The notes beneath the pieces are model-generated. The model was not told the DNA's origin. It made no database searches and was given only the letters and a program-made list of their open reading frames with translations. A stretch of 64,000 nt of DNA, from NCBI RefSeq assembly GCF_000828895.1, contig NZ_AP014568.1:1-64000 (forward strand). The letters run 5' to 3'. This document shows, one piece after another, positions 35,057-44,817 of this stretch. The translations under genes and the position numbers were made by a program. Numbering within the stretch: position 1 is the first letter of the stretch; every line of letters begins with the position of its first letter. Source of the DNA: Serpentinimonas raichei. GTDB taxonomy: Bacteria > Pseudomonadota > Gammaproteobacteria > Burkholderiales > Burkholderiaceae_C.

Positions 35057-35425
35057 ATGTTGACCAAAAAAGAACAGCGTTTGCGCCGTGCCCGCCAGAC
35101 CCGCATCCGCATTGCCCAGCAAGGCGCCCTGCGCCTGAGCGTGAACCGCAGCAACCTGCACATCTATGCCAACGTCATCTCCGAGGACGGCGCACGTGTG
35201 CTGGTTTCGGCCTCGACGCTGGAAGCCGAAGTGCGGGCTCAACTCGCCGCAGCCAGCGGCAACGGGGGCAACAAGGCGGCGGCCGAACTGGTCGGCCAGC
35301 GCATTGCGGCCAAGGCCAAAGCCGCCGGGATCGAGAAAGTCGCTTTCGACCGCTCCGGTTTTGCCTACCACGGCCGTGTCAAAGCCCTTGCAGAAGCCGC
35401 GCGTGCCGCCGGCCTGCAATTCTGA
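35057..35425 (+). CDS. rplR: 50S ribosomal protein L18
   Basis: 5S rRNA-binding protein of 122 residues with a basic N-terminus ([15 protein letters not shown]) and C-terminal [26 protein letters not shown]. Eleven bases after rplF. Confidence 0.97.
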   Translation: MLTKKEQRLRRARQTRIRIAQQGALRLSVNRSNLHIYANVISEDGARVLVSASTLEAEVRAQLAAASGNGGNKAAAELVGQRIAAKAKAAGIEKVAFDRSGFAYHGRVKALAEAARAAGLQF

Positions 35426-35439
35426 TTGGGGATGATCAA

Positions 35440-35958
35440 ATGGCAAAGATGCTTGCGAATGTAAAAAGCGAGGCCAATGACGATGGCCTGCGCGAGAAGA
35501 TGATTGCGGTCAACCGCGTCACCAAGGTGGTCAAAGGCGGGCGCATCATGAGCTTTGCCGCCCTGACCGTGGTCGGCGACGGCGATGGCCGCGTTGGCAT
35601 GGGCAAAGGCAAGGCGCGTGAAGTGCCGGTGGCCGTGCAAAAAGCCATGGACGAGGCGCGCCGCAACCTGTTCAAGGTAGCGATCAAAAACGGCACCCTG
35701 CACCACGCGGTGCACGGCCAGCACGGCGCCTCCAGCGTCATGATGCTGCCGGCCAACAAGGGTACCGGCATCATCGCTGGCGGCCCCATGCGCGCCGTCT
35801 GCGAGGTTCTGGGTGTTACCGATGTGGTGGCCAAGAGCCACGGCTCGACCAACCCCTACAACCTGGTCCGCGCCACCCTCGACGCCCTGCAGCGCGCCAT
35901 GACGCCCTACGAAGTGGCGGCCAAGCGCGGCAAGTCGGTCGAAGAAATTCTGGCCTAA
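35440..35958 (+). CDS. rpsE: 30S ribosomal protein S5
   Basis: 172 residues with the S5 double-stranded RNA-binding fold ([38 protein letters not shown]) involved in decoding fidelity. Fourteen bases after rplR. Confidence 0.97.
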   Translation: MAKMLANVKSEANDDGLREKMIAVNRVTKVVKGGRIMSFAALTVVGDGDGRVGMGKGKAREVPVAVQKAMDEARRNLFKVAIKNGTLHHAVHGQHGASSVMMLPANKGTGIIAGGPMRAVCEVLGVTDVVAKSHGSTNPYNLVRATLDALQRAMTPYEVAAKRGKSVEEILA

Positions 35959-35972
35959 AAGGGAAAACCCCC

Positions 35973-36155
35973 ATGACTACCGCCAACACCCTCACCATCA
36001 AGCTGGTGCGCAGCCCAATCGGCTGCCGTGCAGACCACCGTGCTACCGTGCGCGGCTTGGGTCTGCGCAAAATCAACAGCGTCAGTGTGCTGCAAGACAC
36101 CCCCGCGGTGCGTGGCATGATCAACAAGATCAGCTACCTGCTGCAAGTGATCTGA
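35973..36155 (+). CDS. rpmD: 50S ribosomal protein L30
   Basis: 60-residue protein with the L30 pattern [26 protein letters not shown]. Sits between rpsE and rplO as in the canonical spc order. Confidence 0.95.
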   Translation: MTTANTLTIKLVRSPIGCRADHRATVRGLGLRKINSVSVLQDTPAVRGMINKISYLLQVI

Positions 36156-36168
36156 ACGGATTTTGATT

Positions 36169-36603
36169 ATGGAACTCAATACCCTCAAGCCCGCTGCGGG
36201 CTCCAAATCCGCTCGGCGCCGCGTCGGTCGGGGCATCGGCTCCGGCTTGGGCAAAACCGCCGGCCGAGGCCACAAAGGCCAAAAATCGCGCGCCGGTGGA
36301 TACCACAAGGTCGGCTTTGAAGGCGGTCAGATGCCGCTGCAGCGCCGTTTGCCCAAGCGCGGCTTCAAATCGACCACGCTCAAGTTCAACGCCGAAGTCA
36401 CGCTGAGCGATCTGCAGGCACTGGGTGCCGCGCAAGTCGATCTGCTGCTGCTCAAGCAAGCGGGCCTCGTGCCCGAATTGGCGCGCAAGGTCAAGGTCAT
36501 CAAGACCGGTGAACTGACGCTGGCGGTGCAACTCAACCAGATCGGTGCCACAGCCGGCGCCAAGGCAGCCATCGAGGCCGCTGGCGGCTCGGTAGCGGCT
36601 TGA
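36169..36603 (+). CDS. rplO: 50S ribosomal protein L15
   Basis: 144 residues from the ATG at 36169 ([22 protein letters not shown]); a TTG two codons earlier is less likely. The glycine/arginine-rich N-terminal tail that threads into 23S rRNA is evident. Confidence 0.96.
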   Translation: MELNTLKPAAGSKSARRRVGRGIGSGLGKTAGRGHKGQKSRAGGYHKVGFEGGQMPLQRRLPKRGFKSTTLKFNAEVTLSDLQALGAAQVDLLLLKQAGLVPELARKVKVIKTGELTLAVQLNQIGATAGAKAAIEAAGGSVAA

Positions 36604-36652
36604 CGCCTGATCGCCTGAACGCCTAAATGTTTACCAAGCACGGAACCTAGCT

Positions 36653-37972
36653 GTGGCCAACAACGCTGCCTCTCTCGCCAAAACCGGGAAGTACGCCGAT
36701 TTGCGTCGGCGGCTGTTCTTTTTGCTGGGCGCACTGATCGTCTACCGCATCGGTGCGCACATTCCGGTGCCGGGCATCGACCCGGACCAACTGGCGCAGT
36801 TGTTCCAAGGCCAAGCGGGCAACATCCTGAACCTGTTCAACATGTTCACGGGTGGCTCGCTGCAGCGCTTTGCGGTGTTTGCGCTGGGCATCATGCCCTA
36901 CATTTCGGCGGCGATCATCATCCAGTTGCTCACCTACGTGGTGCCGTCGCTGATCGCGCTGCGCAAGGAAGGCGAGGCCGGCAAACGCAAGATTACCCAG
37001 TACACGCGCTACAGCACGTTGGCGCTGGCGATTTTCCAATCCTTCGGCATCGCGCTGGCGCTTGAGGGCATGCCCGGCATGGTGGTCGATCCCGGTTGGG
37101 CCTTTCGCTTCACCGCTGTGGTGAGCCTGGTGGCGGGCACCATGTTCCTGATGTGGTTGGGTGAGCAGATCACCGAACGCGGTGTGGGCAACGGCATTTC
37201 GATGCTGATCTTTGCCGGCATCGTGGCCGGGTTGCCGAGCGCCATGGGCGGCTTGACCGAGTTGGTGCGAACCGGTGCAATGGGCATTTTGTCTGCCCTC
37301 TTCATTCTGTTGCTGGTGGTGGCGGTGACCTACTTCGTGGTCTTTGTGGAGCGTGGCCAGCGCAAGGTGCTGGTCAACTACGCCCGGCGCCAGGTGGGCA
37401 ACAAGGTCTATGGAGGCCAGTCTTCGCACCTGCCGCTCAAGCTCAACATGGCCGGCGTGATTCCGCCCATCTTTGCTTCGTCCATCATCCTGTTGCCGGC
37501 CACTTTGGTGAGCTGGGTCAGCACCGGCGACGGCACAGCGTGGCTGCGCGATCTGGCGGGAGCGCTCTCACCGGGGCAGCCGATCTACATTGCCCTGTAC
37601 GCGGCGGCGATCATCTTCTTTTGTTTCTTCTACACCGCGCTGGTATTCAACAGCCGCGAGACGGCAGACAACCTGAAGAAGAGCGGCGCCTTCATACCGG
37701 GCATCCGGCCGGGTGACCAAACGGCGCGCCACATCGACAAAATCTTGGGGCGTCTGACCCTGGTGGGGGCGCTCTACATCACTGCGGTGTGCCTGCTGCC
37801 CGAGTTCCTGATCCTGTACTACAACGTGCCGTTCTATTTTGGGGGCACCTCGTTGCTGATCATCGTCATCGTCACCATGGACTTCTGGACCCAGGTGCAA
37901 AACTACATGATGTCGGAGCAGTACGAGTCTTTGCTCAAGAAATCCAATTTCAAGGGCGCCCCCGGGGTCTGA
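36653..37972 (+). CDS. secY: Preprotein translocase subunit SecY
   Basis: Channel-forming subunit of the Sec translocon in the inner membrane, 439 residues with ten membrane helices; signatures [20 protein letters not shown] (plug/TM2) and the C-terminal [29 protein letters not shown]. The start is GTG at 36653. Usual position between rplO and infA; infA begins one base after its stop. Confidence 0.97.
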   Translation: MANNAASLAKTGKYADLRRRLFFLLGALIVYRIGAHIPVPGIDPDQLAQLFQGQAGNILNLFNMFTGGSLQRFAVFALGIMPYISAAIIIQLLTYVVPSLIALRKEGEAGKRKITQYTRYSTLALAIFQSFGIALALEGMPGMVVDPGWAFRFTAVVSLVAGTMFLMWLGEQITERGVGNGISMLIFAGIVAGLPSAMGGLTELVRTGAMGILSALFILLLVVAVTYFVVFVERGQRKVLVNYARRQVGNKVYGGQSSHLPLKLNMAGVIPPIFASSIILLPATLVSWVSTGDGTAWLRDLAGALSPGQPIYIALYAAAIIFFCFFYTALVFNSRETADNLKKSGAFIPGIRPGDQTARHIDKILGRLTLVGALYITAVCLLPEFLILYYNVPFYFGGTSLLIIVIVTMDFWTQVQNYMMSEQYESLLKKSNFKGAPGV

Positions 37973-37973
37973 T

Positions 37974-38192
37974 ATGTCCAAAGACGATGTGATTGAGATG
38001 CAAGGTGAGGTGGTGGAGAATTTGCCCAACGCCACCTTCCGCGTCAAACTGGAAAACGGCCACGTGGTGCTCGGGCATATTTCGGGCAAGATGCGCATGC
38101 ACTACATCCGCATCCTGCCCGGTGACAAGGTCAAGGTGGAGCTCACGCCCTATGACCTGTCGCGTGCGCGCATCGTGTTTCGCAGCAAATGA
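37974..38192 (+). CDS. infA: Translation initiation factor IF-1
   Basis: 72-residue S1-type OB-fold factor that occupies the ribosomal A site at initiation. [45 protein letters not shown] sequence is diagnostic. Directly follows secY. Confidence 0.97.
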   Translation: MSKDDVIEMQGEVVENLPNATFRVKLENGHVVLGHISGKMRMHYIRILPGDKVKVELTPYDLSRARIVFRSK

Positions 38193-38224
38193 GTTTTTTT
38201 CTGATTTTCGTTCTGGAGTAAGAC

Positions 38225-38338
38225 ATGAGAGTTTCGGCTTCGGTCAAAAAAATGTGCCGCAACTGCAAGATCATCCGTCGCCATGGAGTGGTGCGTGTCA
38301 TCTGCACCGACCCGCGACACAAACAGCGTCAAGGCTGA
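38225..38338 (+). CDS. rpmJ: 50S ribosomal protein L36
   Basis: Very small gene of 37 residues, start [20 protein letters not shown]. Zinc-ribbon ligands are visible as CxxC, a later Cys (VICTD) and His (PRHKQRQG), so this is the zinc-binding C+ form. It lies between infA and rpsM, its canonical place, with a TGGAGTAAG-type ribosome site upstream. Confidence 0.96.
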   Translation: MRVSASVKKMCRNCKIIRRHGVVRVICTDPRHKQRQG

Positions 38339-38357
38339 TTAAGTTTAGAGGACCATC

Positions 38358-38723
38358 ATGGCACGTATTGCTGGCATCAACATTCCGCCGCACAAGCACG
38401 CCGAAATCGGCTTGACGGCAATCTTTGGCATCGGGCGCACCCGCGCACGTCAGATCTGCGAGGCTTGCGGCATTGATTACGCCAAAAAGATCAAAGAGCT
38501 GAGCGACGCCGAGCTCGAAAAAGTGCGTGAAGCGGTGAACGCTTTCACCATCGAAGGCGATTTGCGCCGCGAAACCACGATGAACATCAAGCGCTTGATG
38601 GACATCGGCTGCTACCGCGGTTTCCGCCATCGCCGCGGCCTGCCTGTGCGCGGTCAGCGCACCAAGACCAACGCCCGCACCCGCAAGGGTCCGCGCAAGG
38701 CCGCTCAGTCGCTGAAAAAATAA
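38358..38723 (+). CDS. rpsM: 30S ribosomal protein S13
   Basis: Head protein contacting P-site tRNA, 121 residues, [30 protein letters not shown] with the C-terminal basic tail [13 protein letters not shown]. First gene of the alpha operon section. Confidence 0.97.
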   Translation: MARIAGINIPPHKHAEIGLTAIFGIGRTRARQICEACGIDYAKKIKELSDAELEKVREAVNAFTIEGDLRRETTMNIKRLMDIGCYRGFRHRRGLPVRGQRTKTNARTRKGPRKAAQSLKK

Positions 38724-38744
38724 TCCCCTACAAGGACAACCGCC

Positions 38745-39149
38745 ATGGCCAAGCCCCAAGCCTCCAACGCCGCTGCACGCGTGCGCAAAAAAGTTCGCAA
38801 GAACATCTCCGACGGCATTGCACACGTGCACGCCTCGTTCAACAACACCATCATCACCATCACCGACCGCCAAGGCAATTCCTTGTCGTGGGCCTCGTCG
38901 GGTGGGCAAGGCTTCAAGGGTTCGCGCAAATCGACCCCTTTTGCCGCGCAGGTGGCGTCCGAGGTGGCTGGCCGCGCCGCCATCGAGCAGGGCATCAAAA
39001 ACCTCGATGTCGAAATCAAGGGGCCTGGTCCAGGGCGCGAGTCTTCGGTTCGCGCCTTGGGTGCCTTGGGCATCCGCATCAACTCGATCGCTGACGTGAC
39101 CCCGGTGCCGCACAACGGCTGCCGCCCGCAGAAGCGCCGTCGCATTTAA
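38745..39149 (+). CDS. rpsK: 30S ribosomal protein S11
   Basis: Platform protein of 134 residues with [19 protein letters not shown] and the C-terminal [18 protein letters not shown]. Twenty-one bases after rpsM; followed by a 212-base gap with its own promoter. Confidence 0.97.
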   Translation: MAKPQASNAAARVRKKVRKNISDGIAHVHASFNNTIITITDRQGNSLSWASSGGQGFKGSRKSTPFAAQVASEVAGRAAIEQGIKNLDVEIKGPGPGRESSVRALGALGIRINSIADVTPVPHNGCRPQKRRRI

Positions 39150-39191
39150 TGGGTGCTTGACGCGGGTGATTGCCCAAAGCCTGTGGTCTGC

Positions 39192-39221
39192 TTGACTGCG
39201 GCTTAAGGCATGTGCTAGAAT
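39192..39221 (+). promoter_or_regulatory. Promoter in front of rpsD
   Basis: TTGACT (39192-39197) and TAGAAT (39216-39221) are 18 bases apart, and the -10 is preceded by TGC (extended -10). Predicted start near 39228 gives a leader of about 134 nt for an rpsD-rpoA-rplQ transcript. Confidence 0.75.
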
Positions 39222-39240
39222 GTCAGGCTCTATTTTAGGG

Positions 39241-39265
39241 GCCACTGCAACGCGTTTGCGGTGGC
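39241..39265 (+). other. Long hairpin in the rpsD leader
   Basis: GCCACTGCAA (39241-39250) pairs with TTGCGGTGGC (39256-39265) over ten pairs, one a wobble, with loop CGCGT. ATTTTCGTTT follows, giving a terminator-like outline close to the predicted transcript start. Candidate site for S4 feedback or a 5' stabilising stem. Confidence 0.55.
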
Positions 39266-39361
39266 ATTTTCGTTTCAAGCCCACCGCCGTTGCCCTGTTT
39301 GGGGCCGGCTCCCGCCACAGTCTGCAAGGCTGCTGGTGGCAGATAGATCAAGGAAATCCAC

Positions 39362-39985
39362 GTGGCACGTTACCTCGGCCCCAAGGCCAAACTTTCACGC
39401 CGTGAAGGCACCGACCTGTTGCTCAAGAGCGCGCGGCGCTCGATCAGCGACAAAGCCAAGTTCGACTCCAAGCCCGGCCAGCATGGCCGCACCTCGGGTC
39501 AGCGCACCTCCGATTTCGGCTTGCAGCTGCGCGAAAAGCAGAAGGTCAAGCGCATGTACGGGGTGTTGGAGCGCCAGTTCCGGCGCTACTTCGCTGAGGC
39601 CGACCGGCGCCGCGGCAACACCGGTGCCAACTTGCTGAGCCTGCTCGAGTCGCGCCTCGACAACGTGGTGTTTCGCATGGGCTTTGCCTCGACCCGCGCC
39701 GAAGCGCGCCAGTTGGTCTCGCACAAAGCGATTTTGATCAACGGCCAGAGCTGCAACATTCCGTCGGCGCTGGTGAAAGCCGGTGATGTGGTGGCGGTGC
39801 GCGAGAAGTCGCGTGCTCAAAACCGCATCAAAGAGGCGCTCGAGCTGGCCAAGCAGATCGGCTTCCCGGCATGGGTAGAGGTGGCGGTTGAAAAAGCCGA
39901 AGGCACCTTCAAGAAGTCCCCAGACCGCGACGAATTCGCCGCCGACATCAACGAATCGCTGATCGTCGAACTGTACTCGCGTTAA
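39362..39985 (+). CDS. rpsD: 30S ribosomal protein S4
   Basis: 16S rRNA assembly protein of 207 residues with the S4 RNA-binding domain ([35 protein letters not shown]). Known in E. coli to repress its own operon translationally. Here it has its own promoter and structured leader. Confidence 0.97.
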   Translation: MARYLGPKAKLSRREGTDLLLKSARRSISDKAKFDSKPGQHGRTSGQRTSDFGLQLREKQKVKRMYGVLERQFRRYFAEADRRRGNTGANLLSLLESRLDNVVFRMGFASTRAEARQLVSHKAILINGQSCNIPSALVKAGDVVAVREKSRAQNRIKEALELAKQIGFPAWVEVAVEKAEGTFKKSPDRDEFAADINESLIVELYSR

Positions 39986-40016
39986 GCGGGTGCACAGGCA
40001 ACCAAACGAGCCCGCT

Positions 40017-40034
40017 CGCCACCTTCAGGTGGCG
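40017..40034 (+). other. Hairpin in the rpsD-rpoA spacer
   Basis: CGCCACC (40017-40023) and GGTGGCG (40028-40034) form a perfect seven-base stem with a TTCA loop, 65 bases before rpoA. A short T run (ATTTT) comes seven bases later, so it may be a weak terminator tuning rpoA. Confidence 0.4.
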
Positions 40035-40099
40035 GTCTGGATTTTGTGCTCCAGCAGCCTTATCGGTGTAACGAGCCGAGGGTATTGAAGGAAGTCCGA

Positions 40100-41086
40100 A
40101 TGCTGAACAATCTGCTTAAACCCAAGAACATCCAAGTCGAGCAAATCGCCCCCAACCGGGCCGAAGTGACGCTCGAGCCCTTTGAGCGGGGCTATGGCCA
40201 TACGCTGGGCAACGCCTTGCGCCGCGTATTGCTGTCTTCGATGGTGGGTCACGCCCCGACCGAAGTCACGATTTCGGGTGTCTTGCACGAGTTTTCCTCG
40301 ATCGATGGCGTGCAGGAAGATGCCGTCAATCTGCTGCTCAACCTCAAAGGGGTGGTGTTTAAGCTGCATGGTCGTGACGAGGTGACGCTGAGCCTGCGCA
40401 AAGAGGTCGAGGGTTTGGTGACGGCGGCCGATATCCAGACGCCCCACGACGTGGAAATTCTCAATCCGCAACACGCCATCGCCACCTTGAGCGCCGGCGC
40501 CAAGCTCGATATGCAGATCAAGGTTGAAAAAGGGCGCGGCTACGTGCCCGGCAACCTGCGCCGTGGCGACGACAGCACGCGCTCCATCGGGCGCATATTG
40601 CTCGATGCCTCGTTCTCGCCGGTCACGCGCGTCAGCTACGCGGTCGAGAATGCGCGCGTCGAGCAGCGCACCGACTTGGACAAGCTGGTGCTCGACATCG
40701 AAACCAACGGCGCCGTGGCGCCCGAGGAGGCGGTGCGTGCAGCGGCCAGGATTTTGGTCGAGCAGTTGGCTGTGTTTGCGCAGCTCGAGGGTGCCGAGGC
40801 GTTTGACTTTGGCAGTTCGCCAGCGCGCAACACGCAGCAGTTCGATCCGATTTTGTTGCGCCCGGTCGATGAGCTCGAGCTCACGGTGCGTTCGGCCAAT
40901 TGCCTCAAGGCCGAGAACATTTACTACATCGGTGACCTGATCCAGCGCACCGAAAACGAGCTGCTCAAAACCCCCAATTTGGGCCGCAAATCGCTCAATG
41001 AAATCAAGGAAGTGCTGGCTTCGCGCGGCTTGACGCTGGGCATGAAGCTGGAAAGTTGGCCGCCCGCTGGGCTGGACAAGCACTGA
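40100..41086 (+). CDS. rpoA: RNA polymerase alpha subunit
   Basis: Assembly and activator-contact subunit of RNA polymerase, 328 residues from the ATG at 40100 ([23 protein letters not shown]). N-terminal dimerisation domain with [18 protein letters not shown] and C-terminal DNA-binding domain ([31 protein letters not shown]). Eighteen preceding in-frame codons lie in the spacer hairpin tail and are left out. Confidence 0.97.
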   Translation: MLNNLLKPKNIQVEQIAPNRAEVTLEPFERGYGHTLGNALRRVLLSSMVGHAPTEVTISGVLHEFSSIDGVQEDAVNLLLNLKGVVFKLHGRDEVTLSLRKEVEGLVTAADIQTPHDVEILNPQHAIATLSAGAKLDMQIKVEKGRGYVPGNLRRGDDSTRSIGRILLDASFSPVTRVSYAVENARVEQRTDLDKLVLDIETNGAVAPEEAVRAAARILVEQLAVFAQLEGAEAFDFGSSPARNTQQFDPILLRPVDELELTVRSANCLKAENIYYIGDLIQRTENELLKTPNLGRKSLNEIKEVLASRGLTLGMKLESWPPAGLDKH

Positions 41087-41198
41087 GCCTCTCATCCGCT
41101 CCATTCCGGCCCATCCCGGCCCGATCCCTTCAATCACATCGCCCATGACCCCTCGCAGTACCTGATCCGGCTGCGGGCATACCAGAAAGGAAATCACC

Positions 41199-41606
41199 AT
41201 GCGTCACGGACACGGCCTTCGCAAACTCAACCGCACCACCAGCCACCGGCTGGCGATGCTGCGCAACATGATGAACTCGCTGCTCACGCACGAGGCGATT
41301 CAAACCACGCTGCCCAAGGCCAAGGAATTGCGCCGCGTGGTCGAACCCATGATCACCTTGGCCAAAGTGGCTACGGTGGCCAACCGCCGCTTGGCTTTTG
41401 ACCGCTTGCGCGACCGCGACGTGGTGGTGAAGCTGTTTGACGTGCTCGGCCCGCGCTTCAACGCCCGCCCGGGTGGCTACACGCGCATCCTGAAAACCGG
41501 TTTCCGTGTGGGTGACAACGCCCCCATGGCCCTGATCGAGCTGGTTGATCGCGGCGACGCGGTGCCAGCCAAAGAAGATTCGGCCGCTGCTGACAAAACC
41601 CAGTAA
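41199..41606 (+). CDS. rplQ: 50S ribosomal protein L17
   Basis: 135-residue protein, [24 protein letters not shown], last gene of the alpha operon. Its C-terminal tail is Ala/Asp-rich, and the last codons overlap the -35 box of the downstream initiator tRNA promoter. Confidence 0.97.
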   Translation: MRHGHGLRKLNRTTSHRLAMLRNMMNSLLTHEAIQTTLPKAKELRRVVEPMITLAKVATVANRRLAFDRLRDRDVVVKLFDVLGPRFNARPGGYTRILKTGFRVGDNAPMALIELVDRGDAVPAKEDSAAADKTQ

Positions 41607-41618
41607 GCGTGCTACAAT
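41590..41618 (+). promoter_or_regulatory. Initiator tRNA promoter overlapping the end of rplQ
   Basis: CTGACA (41590-41595) lies inside rplQ and TACAAT (41613-41618) just after its stop, spaced by 17 bases. The start would be about five bases before the tRNA 5' end. Confidence 0.7.
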
Positions 41619-41629
41619 AGCAGTCTTGA

Positions 41630-41706
<77 letters not shown>

Positions 41707-41712
41707 ATTAAG

Positions 41713-41746
41713 AAAGCTTGGTGCTGTAGTGGCACCAAGCTTTTTT
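41713..41746 (+). terminator. Rho-independent terminator after tRNA-fMet
   Basis: AAAGCTTGGTGC (41713-41724) pairs perfectly with GCACCAAGCTTT (41732-41743), loop TGTAGTG, and runs into a T tract. Ends both the tRNA and probably the whole ribosomal transcript; it also faces the convergent ubiD operon. Confidence 0.9.
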
Positions 41747-41793
41747 CTTGGCGTTTTGGATACGCCGCGCCGAGCTGTGGGGGCCACGACGCC

Positions 41794-43278
41794 TCACAAC
41801 CCCAGTTCGGCGGCCAAGGTGTCCATGCGCTGGCGCACGGCGGGGTCCATTTGGATGGTGCGCCCCCACTCGCGCTGCGTCTCGCCGGGCCACTTGTGGG
41901 TGGCGTCCAGCCCCATTTTGCTGCCTAGGCCGCTGACCGGGGAAGCAAAATCCAAATAGTCGATCGGTGTGCGCTCGACCGTCATGCAGTCGCGCGCCGG
42001 GTCCATGCGCGTTGTGATGGCCCAGATCACTTCGCGCCAGTCGCGCACGTCGATGTCCTCATCGACCACGACGATGAACTTGGTGTACATGAACTGGCGC
42101 AGGTGGCTCCAGATGCCCATCATCACGCGCCGGGCGTGACCGGCGTAGGCTTTGCGGATCGAGACCACCGCCAGCCGGTAGCTGCAGCCCTCGGGCGGCA
42201 GGTAAAAGTCCACCACTTCGGGCAAGGCGCGCTGCAACAGCGGCACGAACAGTTCGTTGAGCGCCAGCCCGAGCACCGAGGGTTCGTCGGGCGGCTTGCC
42301 GGTGTAGGTGGAGTGGTAGATCGGGTTGCTGCGCTGCGTCAGGCGCTCGACCGTGAAGACCGGGAATTCAGCCTGCTCGTTGTAGTAGCCGGTGTGGTCG
42401 CCATAGGGGCCTTCGAGTGCGTGCTGCCAGCCGCTGGGGTGGCCGGGGTCGGGCAGGATATGGCCTTCGAGCACGATTTCGGCGTGCGCCGGCACCCGCA
42501 GCGGCACACCCAGCGCCGCCGCCACTTCGGTGCGCGCGCCGCGCAGCAAGCCGGCGAACTGGTATTCAGACAAGTTGTCGGGCACCGGCGTGACGGCACC
42601 CAGAATGGTGGCCGGATCGGCCCCGATCGCCACTGCCACCGGGAACGGCTGGCCCGGGTGCAGGCGGCAGTGGTCGCGAAAATCGAGCGCGCCGCCGCGG
42701 TGCGCCAGCCAGCGCATGATGAGCCGGTTGCGCCCCAGCAGTTGCTGGCGGTAAATGCCTAGGTTCTGGCGCGGCTTGTGCGGCCCTTGCGTGATCACCA
42801 GGCCCCAAGTGAGCAGGGGAGCGACGTCGTCGGGCCAGCAGTGCTGGATCGGCAACCGACCGAGGTCCACGTCCGGACCTTCGAACACCACCTCTTGGCA
42901 GGGTGGGCGGCGCACTTCGCTCGGACGCATGTGCCACAAGCGGCGCGCCAAATCCCCCAAGCCAGCGACCTCCTTCAAGTTCCGTGGCGCTTCAGGCTCT
43001 TTCAGGCGCGCCAACAACTCGCCAAAGCGGCGCAGCTCGGGCACCGAATCCACCCCCATCGCACGCGCTACCCGCTGCGGGGTGCCAAACAGGTTGCCCA
43101 GCACCGGCAGGCTGTAGCCGGTGGGGTGTTCGAACAGCAGCGCCGGGCCGGCAGCGCGCAGCACGCGCTCGCACAGGGCCGTCATTTCCAGCTTGGGCGA
43201 AACCGGGGCGGCGATGCGGCGCAACTCCCCGGCTGCCTCGAGTTGCTGCATGAAGTCGCGCAGGTCGCGGTAAGGCAT
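41794..43278 (-). CDS. ubiD: 4-hydroxy-3-polyprenylbenzoate decarboxylase
   Basis: Prenylated-FMN-dependent decarboxylase of ubiquinone synthesis, 494 residues, full length. The family blocks [44 protein letters not shown] and [17 protein letters not shown] are clear. Last gene of the minus-strand ubi cluster, three bases after ubiX, which makes its cofactor. Confidence 0.95.
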   Translation of the reverse strand: MPYRDLRDFMQQLEAAGELRRIAAPVSPKLEMTALCERVLRAAGPALLFEHPTGYSLPVLGNLFGTPQRVARAMGVDSVPELRRFGELLARLKEPEAPRNLKEVAGLGDLARRLWHMRPSEVRRPPCQEVVFEGPDVDLGRLPIQHCWPDDVAPLLTWGLVITQGPHKPRQNLGIYRQQLLGRNRLIMRWLAHRGGALDFRDHCRLHPGQPFPVAVAIGADPATILGAVTPVPDNLSEYQFAGLLRGARTEVAAALGVPLRVPAHAEIVLEGHILPDPGHPSGWQHALEGPYGDHTGYYNEQAEFPVFTVERLTQRSNPIYHSTYTGKPPDEPSVLGLALNELFVPLLQRALPEVVDFYLPPEGCSYRLAVVSIRKAYAGHARRVMMGIWSHLRQFMYTKFIVVVDEDIDVRDWREVIWAITTRMDPARDCMTVERTPIDYLDFASPVSGLGSKMGLDATHKWPGETQREWGRTIQMDPAVRQRMDTLAAELGL

Positions 43279-43281
43279 GGC

Positions 43282-43878
43282 TCAAAGACCCTCTGCCAGC
43301 CCGGCCCAGCGCCGAGCCTGTGGCGCTGCCAAGTCCAGCAGATCGAGCACCCGCTCCAAGCTGCCATCGACCAGCTCTTCGATGCTGCGCGGGTGTTGGT
43401 AAAAAGCGGGCAGCGGCGGGCAGATGACGGCACCCATCTCGCTCAGGCGCACCATGTGGCGCAGGTGCCCCAGGTGCAGCGGCGACTCGCGCGCCAGCAG
43501 CAGCAGGGGCCGGCGCTCTTTGAGCATCACGTCGGCGGCGCGCACGATCAGGTTGTCGGCCAAGCTGAGCGCAATCGCCGCCAGCGTGCGCATCGAGCAG
43601 GGCGCCACCACCATGCCGTGGCAGCGAAAGGAGCCGCTGGCCACTGCGGCACCAATGTCGCCCACCTCGTGGCAATGGTGTGCCAGCGGGCGCAGCGCAT
43701 CGGGCCCAAGGTCGAGCTCGTGGCGCAAGGTGCGCCAGCCGGCATCCGAGACGATCAGATGGGTCTCGACTTGAGCGTTGGCGTGCAGCGCTTGCAGCAG
43801 CCGCCAGCCATAGATGGCGCCGCTGGCCCCGGTGATGGCCAGCAGCACCCGGCGCGGCGGTGCCTCGGGCGCGCTCAT
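43282..43878 (-). CDS. ubiX: Flavin prenyltransferase UbiX
   Basis: Transfers dimethylallyl phosphate to FMN to build the UbiD cofactor. The 198-residue flavoprotein shows LLAITGASGAIYGWRLLQAL, PCSMRTLAAIALSLADNL and the AVICPPLPAFYQHP region. Its ATG overlaps the stop of the upstream DGC gene (ATGA), so the two are coupled. Confidence 0.95.
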   Translation of the reverse strand: MSAPEAPPRRVLLAITGASGAIYGWRLLQALHANAQVETHLIVSDAGWRTLRHELDLGPDALRPLAHHCHEVGDIGAAVASGSFRCHGMVVAPCSMRTLAAIALSLADNLIVRAADVMLKERRPLLLLARESPLHLGHLRHMVRLSEMGAVICPPLPAFYQHPRSIEELVDGSLERVLDLLDLAAPQARRWAGLAEGL

Positions 43879-44279
43879 GGCGCAGCGGCCTCACCCTGCG
43901 GCGCTTCGGCCATCAGACGCAGATCGCGGCGCACACGGTACAGCACCGCTTCGGCCTGCTCGGGGTCGAAATCCTGGTGTTTGTGCTTGCGCACACCGTA
44001 GATTTGCAGTTGGTGGTGCTGATCGGGAGCAATGCCGTGGCGCCTCAAGGTGTTTTGCACACAGGCCAACGGGCAGCCATCGAGGGCGATGATCGGTCGC
44101 CCGGAAAGCGCCAACTTCAGCAGCGAAGGCACATCACCGCCGACGCCGGCGATGCAAGACATTTCGGCCAGCCCCGCCCGGTCGATGCGCACTGCCACCT
44201 GGTTGGCCAGTTGGGCCGCGCTGGAGCAGCCCGAGCAGGTGTAGATGATGGGTTTGCGCGAACGCGGGCTGTTTTCCAT
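43875..44279 (-). CDS. DGC-domain putative zinc-binding protein
   Basis: 134-residue soluble protein with cysteines typical of DGC-domain proteins: C15-x2-C18 (TCSGCS), C42 (SCIAGVGGD), and the name-giving D-G-C69 followed by C73 (DGCPLAC). Members are annotated as putative zinc-binding; the function is unknown. It lies between ubiT and ubiX with overlaps or tiny gaps on both sides, so it should act with the ubiquinone enzymes. Fe-S or zinc ligation is possible from the Cys set. Confidence 0.7.
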   Translation of the reverse strand: MENSPRSRKPIIYTCSGCSSAAQLANQVAVRIDRAGLAEMSCIAGVGGDVPSLLKLALSGRPIIALDGCPLACVQNTLRRHGIAPDQHHQLQIYGVRKHKHQDFDPEQAEAVLYRVRRDLRLMAEAPQGEAAAP

Positions 44280-44285
44280 GGGGAT

Positions 44286-44786
44286 TCAGTTCGTGGGTCG
44301 GGTGAAGGGAAAACGGCGCTGCACGCGCTGCAACAGCGCCGGCGGGCTCCAGTCGGCCGGGTTGAAAACCGGCCATTCGAGCGCATCGAGCGCGTTTTTG
44401 ATCACCAGACCGAGTTCGGTGTCGCCCTCCATGCGCAGGCGGCGGTTGAAAAACAGGGTGTCGGGGTCGTCGAGCCGCTGCGCCAGGCGCAGGAAGTCGT
44501 GCGCGTTGGCGCTCAGGGTCAGGTCGGGCACCCCGGCCGGGGTGCAGGGTTGAAACAGTCGGTCCTGCCAGCGCAGGTCGAACTGCAGCCCGGCGTCGCG
44601 CACGCCAATGCGGATGCGCTTGCCCTGCAGGCAGGCCGCCACATCGGGCGGCAACTGGCGCGCCAGCACCAGATTCAGCCCAGCCACCAGCAGCAGCGAG
44701 CCGGGGAAAGCGGGCAGGCGCGAGAGCACTACCGCCACCGGCGGCGGCAGGTCGTAGCGGTGTGCGGGTTGTTGCAGCAGGGTCAT
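44286..44786 (-). CDS. ubiT: UbiT: SCP2-domain lipid carrier for oxygen-independent ubiquinone synthesis
   Basis: 166-residue SCP2-type protein. The stretch DPDTLFFNRRLRMEGDTELG and KNALDALEW match E. coli UbiT almost residue for residue. UbiT binds ubiquinone precursors and is needed for the anaerobic pathway. ATG at 44786 is preferred; an alternative TTG at 44825 would overlap ubiV by eight bases. The gene directly follows ubiV and ubiU, its known partners. Confidence 0.9.
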   Translation of the reverse strand: MTLLQQPAHRYDLPPPVAVVLSRLPAFPGSLLLVAGLNLVLARQLPPDVAACLQGKRIRIGVRDAGLQFDLRWQDRLFQPCTPAGVPDLTLSANAHDFLRLAQRLDDPDTLFFNRRLRMEGDTELGLVIKNALDALEWPVFNPADWSPPALLQRVQRRFPFTRPTN

Positions 44787-44817
44787 GGGGCTGGTGGGTG
44801 CTAAGGAGGTGTGGGTT

